In this document: positions 11,150-21,161 of the stretch, piece after piece
Layout of the letters: each line of letters starts with the position of its first letter
Position numbering within the stretch: position 1 is the stretch's first letter
Assembly: GCA_027405735.1 (NCBI GenBank)
Contig: JAPEHQ010000025.1
Span: forward strand, 558,001 to 622,000
Source: Mucor racemosus
Taxonomy: Eukaryota; Mucoromycota; Mucoromycetes; Mucorales; Mucoraceae
Length of the DNA: 64,000 nucleotides
Direction: 5' to 3'
Position numbers and translations under genes: made by a program
Notes under the pieces: generated by a model
The model's input: only the letters and a program-made list of their open reading frames with translations
Database searches by the model: none
What the model was told of the DNA's origin: nothing

Positions 11150-12041
11150 AATAATAGGCGATATCTGTTATCGTAGAAACACGCATTTTTCTACCAGAAA
11201 AACCGCCTGTCATATCATACATTCGTTAAAAAATTGCAAAAGCGAGCCAGCAGAGCGACGTCGTAATTGAGCATCATAGCAAGGTCGAACAGCTAAGTCT
11301 CCAAGACCTTAGACTATGGCATATATCTAAGTTTTAAATAAGAATGTGCTTTTTTTCTTACTTTTCTTATATTTAACCATGTAAGATCTGAAAATTCAGT
11401 TTTTGTAGCGGACATTTACGGTGACTCATTTTATGCTTACCAACACTCATGATTTTCATCAAAAAACAGAAAAATCAATTTTTGGTACCAAAATCAACGT
11501 TTAAATATACTACATTGTGAGAGAAAATTGTAGCTATAGCTCATACACATTTTATAAAAGCTTAATATTAAATATTACGTAATGAAATTTTGCACTTTTG
11601 CCCAAAAAACGGTTTTTTGGTTAAAGGATTTTCATACAATATTTTGCAATAAAAATGTTTGCTATTTTTTATTGAGCAAATAGAGCGCTAAATGTTGTAT
11701 ATGTGTATATTTTTTGTTTTTATAATTGGTAATATAATTAACTCTAGATTTGCAAAATTAAAAAAAAAAAAATCGAAAAATGTCAAAATTGATGATCTGG
11801 ACAAGAATAATTTTCGAAATTAATATTCCGCTTATAAGCCTTGTAAGTCTTAAAAATAAGAGATTTTATAATACTTGAGAGCTTTTTCAAGGATGTATGA
11901 TGTTGTACCCACTTGTATCAAGCTTAATTACTATAAATATTTATATATGCTAATATTATATGGTAGTTTATTTGATGGTAATATAGTCCTACTTTATAAT
12001 TATTTCGTTAGAGGTGATTTACATTGTGTTTTAGTCTTGCC
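11150..12041 (+). repeat. RptA core, copy 2
   Basis: Second direct-orientation copy of the core seen at 6640-7470, with the same order of landmarks (GTAGCGGACATTT, CATGATTTTCATC, CTACATTGTGAGAG, ATAAGCCTTGTAAG). Its right end stops at TTAGTCTTGCC where an F2 LTR begins at 12042, at the point where copy 1 passes into the dynein fragment. Confidence 0.75.
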
Positions 12042-13100
12042 TGTTGTATTCCACCTACTAGTATCATACGTTATCACCTCCTTCTACAGTATCAATACAG
12101 CTTACAACCTATTGACTACAGCATGCATTGAAGTGCAAAGTCTTGATATCAGATGTAAGAAACTCCTAGCGTATTAAGTTTAATCCGGCGATTACCAAGA
12201 ACGCTTGAACCTCAATTATGACACCATATTATTTTATCCCAGTGGTTAATCAATCAAGTAGCTATCAAATCAACATCCAAGCTGTCGTATATTTTCAGGA
12301 TTGATAAATAGTACTTAAAAAAGAATACAATTATAAAAGAATGAGTAACTAATCAGTTCTTCAACTGTATAATAAAAACAAGATATCGTTTATTTAGATG
12401 TAAAAGTATGGCCTTTTATATTGATTAGACATTGAGATCCTGAGATGTAATTTAAGGCACTATTGAACTATTGGATCTGTTTGATAGTAATCTATGGATT
12501 GAAATGGATCAATCATAATTTAACCGTTCTTGCAGAGCTTGTGAGTTGTGTTGTTTTAATGCTGCGCTAAATATGCTTGGATGTTGATTTGATAACTACT
12601 TGATTGGTTAACTGCTGGGATGAAATAATGTGGTGTCATAATTGAGGTCCAAGCGTTCTTGGTAATTACTGGATTAAACTTGGTACGCTAGGAGTTTCTT
12701 ATATCCGATATCAAGACTTGCACTTCAATACATGTCGTAGTCAATAGATTGTAAGATGTATTGATACTGTAGAAGGTGATAATGTATGATACTAGTAGGT
12801 GGAATACAACACAAGCACATTTAGCGTAGCATTGAAACAAGGCAACTCACAAGCTCTTTAAGAACGGTTAAATTTTGATTGATCCATTTCAACCCATAGA
12901 TGACTATCAAACAGATCTAATAGTTCAATAGTGTCTTAAATTACATCTCAGGATCTCAATGTCAAATCAATATAAATGGCCATACTTTTATATCTAAATA
13001 AACGATATCTTGTTTTTATTATACAGTTGTTGAAGAATTGACTCATTGCTCATTCTCTTCTTTTTTAAGTATTTTGTATCAAATCTAAAAATATGCGACA
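12042..13100 (+). mobile_element. F2 LTR (outer), split by another F2 LTR
   Basis: A plus-orientation F2 LTR made of 12042-12282 and 12817-13100, starting TGTTGTATTCCACC and ending AATATGCGACA. An inverted F2 LTR (12283-12811) sits in the middle. No duplication is visible at the outer borders (TTGCC left, GAATT right), so one border may have been rearranged. Confidence 0.75.
12283..12811 (-). mobile_element. F2 LTR (inner), inserted into an F2 LTR
   Basis: 529 bp on the minus strand, flanked by a perfect 5-bp duplication CAAGC (12278-12282, 12812-12816). The host sequence continues correctly across it when one CAAGC is removed, as judged against the 10096-10629 copy. It ends in ACGACA, the expected CA. 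The result is an LTR nested in its own family in opposite orientation, which makes a long palindrome-like structure. Confidence 0.9.
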
Positions 13101-13415
13101 GAATTGCAAAAGGTTCAACCACGTCAAGTTGCTGTAGAAATGGGGAGATGAAAGCGCGTACTTGTTTAAACTACTTTGTATATGGAATATGAACTGTTTC
13201 AAATATTCTTTGAAAATTTTTGTAAAGTTAAATAATTGTTCAAAATTGAATTTTGAAGTTGCAATTAATGCACGATCAATATACAAATAACATATCTTGA
13301 ATTCATTAGTTAACAGCTGTTTTTGAAGGAGCTTAGCGCAAGTTTCGAAATGAAACCTCTCTTCACCAGCTTGAAAAAGTTTAGAGACTGAAAAAATGCT
13401 TCGAATATATGGCAA
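13065..13415 (-). pseudogene. Unknown ORF, 116 codons, repeated at 28.9 kb
   Basis: Minus-strand open frame. Its central part has a close relative in the frame at 28909-29178 (shared pieces CAKLLQKQL, CYLYID, ALIA, NLLQFC). The two differ by many substitutions and an indel of a multiple of three. I do not recognise the domain. Its first codons lie outside the LTR, but the last about 12 codons run into the F2 LTR end. It is probably an exon of a captured or duplicated gene rather than a working gene. The 780 bp from 13416 to UBA4 hold nothing recognisable. Confidence 0.35.
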
Positions 13416-14194
13416 GTTTTACATCTATAGAATCTAGGAATACTACTAACAACTTTAAAGTACTTTAAAAATTAAAGCAATCTACTTTATGTTGTGGATT
13501 TTATCTTTAGCCTGGTGTATTATTGTGAATTCAAAGTTTTCAGAATTGATAATATCAATAATTAAAAGCAGATATTTTTGTTATTATTACGTGATCAAAA
13601 CAAACATAGCTTTTTAATGAATTTATTTTAGCACTTATCACTTTTTAAATGAAAACAGAAGATAATAATTCGATTGGAAGCATTTATAGCTTCTTCCATT
13701 CTTCACAATTTTTTTTTGATAAAAAATTTCAAAAAAAAAAAAAAAAATTAAAAAGCAACTGCTGATAATATTAGTTCAAAATATAGTCTGCACAGTTCAT
13801 TAAAGCGTTAAAAAGTTGGTTCGAATATTTATTCTTTGTTAAGCAAGAAATCTTTTTCGCTAAGGGCTTTATATACACTATAACTAGTATAGCATAATAT
13901 CAGAAGAGCTTTCATATTTTTTATTTAAATAAAGATTTCAAGTTATGATTTCGAAAATCAAAGATACCCAAGGAATCAGTCTGCGTATCTTTTTGCCATT
14001 GTCTGATTTCTATTTTTCCAGTGGTCTGTATAAACATTATAACATATTTTTTTCCATATTGAAACAATTACATAATCAACAGAATGCATGTAAAAGATAG
14101 TTTACCGGTCCGGACATGTTGGACAAAGTTTTCTCAACATTAAATGAAATGTAGAAAAAAAAAACTTTTCTTTATATTGAATATCGAGTAATCA

Positions 14195-15787
14195 ATGACC
14201 GAACTTGAAAAGGAAAACGCTCAACTTCGTCAGCGCATTGCAGAATTAGAAGCAAAGCAGAACGTTCCCGTTGCTTATACACCAGATGATGTGGCAACTC
14301 CTTTTGAAAAAGTCGAAAAATTAACAAACGATGAAATCTTCCGTTTTGGACGTCAGTTAGTTACACCTGGATTTGGTTATGAATGTAATGTACAAAAGGA
14401 TGTTGAGATTGCATAACATTTGATCCTTATTTAAAATAATGATACTAGCTCAATTAAAACTTCGTAATACCACTTTTCTTGTTGTTGGTGCTGGTGGACT
14501 TGGATCACCTGCTACTCTTTATTTGGGAGCTGCAGGTGTTGGTCGCCTTGGTATTGTTGATCATGATACAGTAGATACCAATAATTTGCATCGTCAGGTG
14601 ATTCATACTGAAGCTCGTAAAGGTGTTAATAAAGCTGTTTCTGCTGCCATTTCTATTAAAGCGTAATGATGAAGTTTTTACATTTTAGATTACAAATCAT
14701 GCTAACCATTTTTATGTTTTTAGCGTTTATCCAAATGCTAATGTCATTCCATATGCTTATACATTAGATAGAACTAATGCATTGGATTTAATTAAACAGT
14801 ATGACATTATTATCGATGCTACAGATAATATTGCTACTCGTTATTTACTTAGCGATGCTGGTGTATTAGCTGGAAAACCTGTTGTTTCTGGAAGTGCACT
14901 TAGAAATGATGGTCAATTAACCATTTATAATTACAACGGTAGTCCATGCTTCCGCTGTCTTCATCCTGTTCCTCCACCTGCTGCTACAGTAGGAAAATGT
15001 GTAGACAATGGTGTATTAGGTGTTGGTAATGTAGTTTTACTATTTTAATTTACTGATCCATTTTTTCTAATTTGATTGAGATAGTTCCTGGTATCATTGG
15101 TACATTAGAAGCACTTGAAGCCATTAAAGTAGCTTTAGGTAAATCATGTCTTGATGATCCTAGCTTTTTGATCTTTAGTGGCATGAGTAATCCTATGTTT
15201 AGAACTATGAAACTTCGTAATAAGAAAAAGGATTGTGCTATTTGTGGTGAGCATCCTACTATGACTGAGCTTATTGATTATGTTCAATTTTGTAATGGTG
15301 CTGCCAATGATAAGACAGTAGATGAGGAGATCTTACAAGCTAATGAGCGTATCAGTGTTCAGGTAGGTTATTTTTATTTTTATTTTTTTGCTTGTTGTAG
15401 TAAATAATAACATTGCTTTGTAGCAATACAATGATATTATCAAGCAAAGTCAAGATCATTTATTGGTTGATGTTCGACCCAAAATACAATTTGGCATTTG
15501 TAGTTTACCAAATAGTTTGAATATTCCTATTACTGAACTGGAAAAGAATTTGGATATTATTCAAGAAAAGAAACAAGATAAAAACGGTAAAAAATTATAG
15601 ATGATTTTATTTTTTGATTAATGATACTCATTAGAAAGAATTAGTGTATGTAATTTGTAGATTAGGCAATGATTCTCAAATTGCTGTACGTATGATGCAA
15701 AAAGTAGGCATTGACAAAACCAAAGATATTATAGGTGGATTATTGAGCTGGTCGAAATCCATTGACGATAGCTTTCCAATTTACTAA
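14195..15787 (+). CDS. UBA4: Uba4/MOCS3 E1-like adenylyl- and sulfurtransferase
   Basis: Six exons: 14195-14384, 14449-14662, 14724-15025, 15085-15362, 15424-15586, 15639-15787; all phases agree, giving 431 aa, the usual length. An N-terminal coiled-coil helix ([18 protein letters not shown]) precedes the E1-like domain with the ATP loop [19 protein letters not shown] and [14 protein letters not shown] structural zinc site is formed by CFRC and CAIC, and the conserved Cys lies in KCVDNGVLG. The C-terminal rhodanese domain carries its active Cys in [10 protein letters not shown]. The enzyme activates Urm1 by adenylation and thiocarboxylation, for 2-thiolation of wobble uridine in tRNA and for urmylation; in many species it also serves the MoaD-type protein of molybdopterin synthesis. 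The stop codon overlaps that of the converging gene. Confidence 0.95.
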
Positions 15788-16802
15788 TCTCGTTTACCTC
15801 CACACATGCCACCAAACGTATCCCAACCGAGTAAAATGACATAAATTACAAATGAAATAAATCCAAAGAAAATTGATGTATTATAGAAATTACACCAACC
15901 ATTGTGTTGACCTGGTGGACAATTGAATTTTGCGATTTCTACAATGATACCAATACCCCACAAAAGCGCCAAAAATAAATCACACATAATTAAAATCACT
16001 CTCTTCATTTTATCGGCTTTACCAAATCTTCTAAAAAAGTAAAAGATAATGTGATAGCCAGAATAGATAATGGACATGATGGCCTGTTCATTATTAAAGT
16101 TTTAGAAATGAGGTTTCATTATAAAGAATTCTAATACACTTACCACGGCAAAAAGGAAATAAAAGCAGGCTTTTGAATCAAAAGGAACATCTTCACCAGA
16201 AAACTATGTATGAATGTTAGCGATTTAATCAAATATCAAACACATATCATTAGTATACTTACAGGTGAGGCACCTGCTGCAAAGCCAAGATGACCAACGG
16301 CAGATATAAATAAAACAATACGTAAAATCAGCCTGATTTTAGAAGGTAAATCACCACGATTTACAGTTGTAGGAGAATCAGTAACTGTCATTGGAGATTC
16401 AATTTTTGTATTTGTAGCAGGTGTAGTATGAGTAGGTTGAGGTGAGTAAGCAGATGTTGGACTCGATGTATTACCATAAGCTGTGCCAGTATATTGGTAT
16501 GCATTCATTGGAGGTTGAGGTGAATTTCTATGCAAATCTTGCTCATCCAATGTTTTGTTTGATTCTTGCCAAGCATTTACAACGGGTGTATTATTAGAAT
16601 AATCAGAGGGAGAAGGCATTCTTTGAGTACCGTAAGGTGAACCTGCGGTATTATTGGCAGGTTTTCTAGGTGGAAGTGCAGGTGAGGCACTACTAATGTT
16701 TGTTGATTCATAGGCATTACCATAAATTGGTCCATTATTACTATTGTTTGCAGAAGACCATGGATTTTGATTAGATGCTGGTTCTTCAAAAGGATTACTC
16801 AT
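15784..16802 (-). CDS. MARVEL-like four-TM membrane protein
   Basis: Three minus-strand exons: 16802-16263, 16203-16144, 16083-15784 (introns of 59 and 60 nt, phase 0), 299 aa. Residues 1 to about 150 are a disordered, Asn/Ser/Pro/Thr-rich cytosolic tail starting MSNPFEEP, with an NPF motif that in other proteins binds EH-domain endocytic adaptors. Four hydrophobic helices follow: about 158-180 (LILRIVLFISAVGHLGFAAG), 192-212, 225-247 and 268-290, with charged short loops and a CPPGQHNGWC loop that could form a disulfide. The arrangement resembles fungal MARVEL-domain proteins of the plasma membrane. Family assignment is by topology, not by a signature. It shares a 262-bp divergent promoter with fimbrin. 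Confidence 0.75.
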
Positions 16803-16816
16803 TTTGTTGTGATAAA

Positions 16817-16849
<33 letters not shown>

Positions 16850-17064
16850 GAAACTGTCTATTTAAACGAATCTAATTTTATACACTTTGCTCATAAGTGT
16901 AACAATCATAAGTACTTTGTACGTCATGTTTGAGCGACCGACCTGCATCATTCCTATTGTGTGTTGAACATCTATCGTATATAAACGAAACTCGGCTTTA
17001 CTCTTTTTCCTTTTTTTCTTTCTCTTTTCTTTTTCTTTTTTTTTTTTACTTTATCAAAACAAAA
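16803..17064. promoter_or_regulatory. Divergent promoter, membrane protein and fimbrin
   Basis: 262 bp between two start codons facing apart. The membrane-protein side has a run of about 22 A. The fimbrin side has a long CT-rich tract (17000-17050) that ends about 15 bp before the fimbrin ATG, a common feature just before fungal start sites. TATA-like ATATAAACG lies at 16978-16986. Assignment of elements is inference. Confidence 0.5.
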
Positions 17065-19293
17065 ATGGTAGTAAACGCTTTTACCCTTCAACGCAAATAT
17101 CCTCAATTTCAAGTGAATGATATCAATGCTCTCATTGATCAATTTAGGTAAGCCTTCTTTAATATAAAAACATTTCATTTAAAAAATAGACTTCTCATTC
17201 AAACATGGCATGCATTTACATAGCGAAATTGATTTAGATCAGGATGGCTATCTTGACCAAAAAGAAATTCAAAAAGCATGTAAAGAAACAGGTTATAGTG
17301 ATAATTATGATGAAATTCGTGCTACTCTTAAAGATGTTAGCACAAATGCTTCTGGTAAAATTGATGTGGAAGAATTCATTGAGGTAAATATCAATTATAA
17401 AACTTAAGATGGGGGTGAGGGGAATATTTGGCACATGCTTTCCTTCGTTTTTATCGAGAAATTGTATCGAGATGATCAACGGAAACGCGAAATGAAGCAT
17501 GGATATCGGTTGTTTAATATCAACGTTGAACAATGACGATATATTTGCCAAGTTACTTTTACCATTAAATACTTTTCCCGGGAAAAATAATAATACTAAG
17601 CAACATATTCTTGGCATCACTATAGCTTGCAGCCAAACTAAAGGATGGTCGTAATAAAGGTGCTTTTGATGTCCATCAAAATAAGATCAAGGTTCATGGT
17701 ACAAATACCAATGTAACTCATACTATCAACGAGGATGAACGTACTGAATTTACAAGACATATCAATGGTGTCCTTGCTGGTGATTCTCATATCGGAAATC
17801 GTTTGCCCATTCCTACAAATACTATGCAATTGTTCGATGAATGCAAAGATGGTCTCATTTTGTGTAAATTGATTAATGATGCTGTTCCTGATACCATTGA
17901 TGAACGTGTATTGAATGCTGGTAAAAAGATCAATAATTTCCAAATGGTTGAAAACAACAATATCGTCATTAATTCTGCCAAGGCTATCGGTTGTTCTGTT
18001 GTTAATGTTGGCTCTACTGATTTAATGGAAGGTCGTGAACATTTAATTTTGGGTTTGATTTGGCAGATCATCAAACGTGGTCTTTTGAGTAAGATTGATA
18101 TCAAGCAGCACCCTGAATTATATCGCTTATTGGAAGACGATGAAACTTTGGAAGATTTCCTTAAATTACCCCCTGATCAAATCTTGTTGAGATGGTTTAA
18201 TTATCATTTAAAGGCTGCTGGCTGGGAAAGAAGAGTAAAGAACTTTTCAAAGGATGTCAGCGATGGTGAAAATTATACTGTCTTGTTGAACCAACTCAAG
18301 CCCGAATCTTGTTCTCGTGCTCCTTTACAAGAGCGTGATTTAATTCGTAGAGCTGAAATGATCTTGGATAATGCAGAAAAGATTAATTGTCGTAAATATT
18401 TGACACCTACTGCTTTGGTTGCTGGTAATCCTAAATTGAATTTGGCTTTTGTTGCTCATTTGTTCAACACTCACCCTGGATTGGATCCTTTGACTGAAGA
18501 AGAAGCACCTGAAATTGAAGATTTTGATGCTGAAGGTGAACGTGAAGCAAGAATGTTTACTCTTTGGTTAAACAGTTTGAATGTTGATCCCGGTGTATAC
18601 AATTTGTTTGAAGACTTACAAGATGGTTTAGTATTATTACAAGCTTTTGAAAAGGTTGCTCCTGGTATTGTCAATTGGCGCATGGTTGGTAAGAAACAAC
18701 CTTTGTCTCGTTTTAAACAAATTGAAAACTGTAATTATGCGGTCGCTCTTGGTCAAGAACTTCGTTTCTCTCTTGTTGGTATCCAAGGAGCCGATATTGT
18801 TGATGGTCAAAGAACATTGACTTTGGGTCTTACATGGCAATTGATGCGTGAAAACATTGTTCATACATTGCAATCTCTTACAAAGGGTGGCCGTACTATC
18901 ACTGATCAAGATTTAGTTCGCTGGGCAAATGAAACAGTTCAACGTGGGGGTAAGCAATCCAAGATGAACTCATTCAAAGATGGAGCTCTCAGTACTGGTA
19001 TCTTCTTTTTGGATGTATTGAATGGTATTAAACCTGGATATGTTGATTATGCCCTTGTGACAAGTGGTAGATCTGAAGAAGATGCATTCAACAACGCTAA
19101 GCTCGCTATTTCTATTGCTCGTAAATTGGGTGCTACCATTTTCTTAGTGCCAGAGGATATTGTTGAAGTTAGAGCCAAGATGGTAAATATTTATTGTTGA
19201 TTTACATGCCATATATACTAACCGCTATTTCTTTAGAACTTGACATTTATTGGTAGTTTGATGCAAGTTGATCGTGAAGTAAATCACTCATAA
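17065..19293 (+). CDS. Fimbrin (plastin), actin-bundling protein
   Basis: Four exons: 17065-17147, 17224-17383, 17626-19182, 19237-19293, exact phases, 618 aa, in the 610-645 aa range of fungal fimbrins (Sac6, Fim1). The N-terminus has two EF-hands: a canonical loop DLDQDGYLDQKE and a second one, STNASGKIDVEE, with weaker ligands. Four calponin-homology domains follow, in two actin-binding pairs; typical pieces are LINDAVPDTIDERVLN, GLIWQIIKRGLL, GLTWQLMRENI and FKDGALSTG. The protein cross-links actin filaments in cortical patches and cables. The second intron is long for this window (242 nt) and has no coding potential. The first acceptor must be the CATAG at 17219-17223, since the earlier AATAG at 17185-17189 would lead to an in-frame stop. 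Confidence 0.95.
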
Positions 19294-19479
19294 AACGAAA
19301 CGATCGTGAATGTCCTCTTAATATCCTAATGATCCATATTGCATGAATAAATAATATTTTTAAATAATTGTTTTTCCTTGTTTATTTATAAAAAATTGTA
19401 TTAAAGGTGAATTCACATTTTATTACGACTTTTTTCAATTTGAGAAAATTTATACGGAAATTACGTTATAATAGATAGT

Positions 19480-20463
19480 TTATACCATAATACCAAGAAA
19501 AAAATATATGACAATGTACCTGAGATGTTCAACTTTAATCCAAAACGAGTACAGTCGTGATTCGATTTAGTGGACTCATAAATAACGGATTTTCGATTTA
19601 ATGGACAGTTTGAAATCTCCCGTTTTTTTTTTAATAATTTTACTGCCTAAATCCACTGAATCGATTCAGTGGATAGTGGACAATTTCGTTTCTACCAGTC
19701 CACTATATTAGTAATATATAAATATTATTGGATAAAACTGTATTTAGCCGGCAATAGCTTGATCTGGTAGCCATGAAATTAGAAGAAATATGGAGAGTAA
19801 CCAAATCACGTGCCTAATTTACCTCAGTTTTTTATTAAATTTCTTGTTATCCACTGTTCAATTCAGTTGCTTGCATATGAAAAGCCTTTATTAAAAATAT
19901 TATTTAATACTATAAACTAGTAACGCCTTTTTATTCTCATTTTTTGATCCAATATTACGGAAAATGATTTATTCGATTTAGTGGAAAATTCGATTTAGTG
20001 GACACTTTTCTCCCTCCCAACAATTCCACTAAATCGAATCACGACTGTATAATTTTTCAGTGCTAAGGTTTCAGATCTTTTACGCGCATTTTACTGCTAA
20101 TGGATTGAAAACTTTGAGGCTTCATATCTCCAGAAAAAATTAAGCTATACTAACACTTCCCAATAATAAAACTTGTTTGTTTTGAAGTGCTCTATGACAT
20201 ATTTCAGTATGAAAAAATTCTGGGTAATCTTGTTTTATTTTTATTTTTTTAGACATTTTTGTAGTAGATTTCAAAATATTCGCTAAAATGAACAGCGTTT
20301 TTTTAATATTCATGTAATCGACCTCATTGAGCTCTACCTGATCCAATTTAATTCTTTTCAAAATATTAATTTTCTGTGGAGATATCCTCAAAAATGTGTA
20401 CAAAGAAATACTTTTGTTTCTAGTTCAATTTTTCCCTTGTATACTCTCACCCCAAATCCTGAA
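19480..20463 (+). repeat. Dispersed repeat R2, copy 2 (left part)
   Basis: Same family as 3862-4969. It is interrupted first by a pogo-like MITE (19552-20047) and then cut by the chromovirus at 20464; it resumes at 26131. The block with GGAGATATCCTCAAAAAT is at about 20378-20396. 19294-19479, downstream of fimbrin, shows nothing beyond AT-rich 3' flank. Confidence 0.7.
19552..20047. mobile_element. Pogo/Tc1-like MITE
   Basis: 496 bp with perfect 23-bp terminal inverted repeats beginning CAGTCGTGATTCGATTT, flanked by TA on both sides (19550-19551, 20048-20049), the target used by the Tc1/mariner/pogo superfamily. Subterminal repeats of CGATTTAGTGGA occur on both strands. There is no transposase frame, so it depends on a helper. 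The surrounding R2 sequence reads through when it is removed. Confidence 0.92.
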
Positions 20464-21125
20464 TGTGCTGAACTAGGATACTATTTCCCCACATAAGAAA
20501 TTAAATGTTATCTCACATAAAACCATGCTCTAATATTTCAATAGAGATAACATGAATTTAACAGTAAATACAGAAAGTATTAGTAATTTAACATATAAAT
20601 AAAATAGACCGAATCATAAACAAAGCAAATTGATTCATAAAATAAGCTGAAGAAACACATAGATCAAAGTAAGGATTGCTCTATGCGGATCATTAACAAA
20701 TATGCCAAAAACGGGCATTAAAAGACCGCCTTGATTATGTAAATCAAGAAGCTCAATATAAACTTTAAAATCACAAACAAACTAATTGATTTACCAAAAA
20801 GAATAAACATATGGATATTGCATGAAGACAATGGAATCATGCTTCAATCATTTAATAAGTAGCATGATGATATATGTATGGAATGCAGCATTGTCTGATT
20901 CGCATGTTAAACATCACGGTTTGACAGAAGTCCTAAGTTGGTAATTCGGTTATTCCTAATTCTGATAGATCACTGACAGTTACGGTGCAACTCCCAGATA
21001 TAACAAAAGCACAACTAATATAAATAGAGTAGAAATATAGACCTATTGCACACTATCTATTTTTTGAATAAAGAAGGATTTAAACTGTATCTTTTTTCAA
21101 AGCTTTTATTTTACATTTTACTGCA
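20464..21125 (+). repeat. 5' LTR
   Basis: 662 bp, TGTGCTGAACTAGG to ACATTTTACTGCA. TATA-like box TATAAATAGAG at about 21020, polyadenylation-like AATAAA at 21067-21072. It is the same as the 3' LTR by eye along the full length. Confidence 0.95.
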
Positions 21126-21161
21126 TTTTTTACAGTTTACATCAATTATTGATTCTACCTT

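Noticed and set aside
17234..18104. Minus-strand frames opposite fimbrin
   Set aside because: Shadows of the fimbrin coding strand with no domain.
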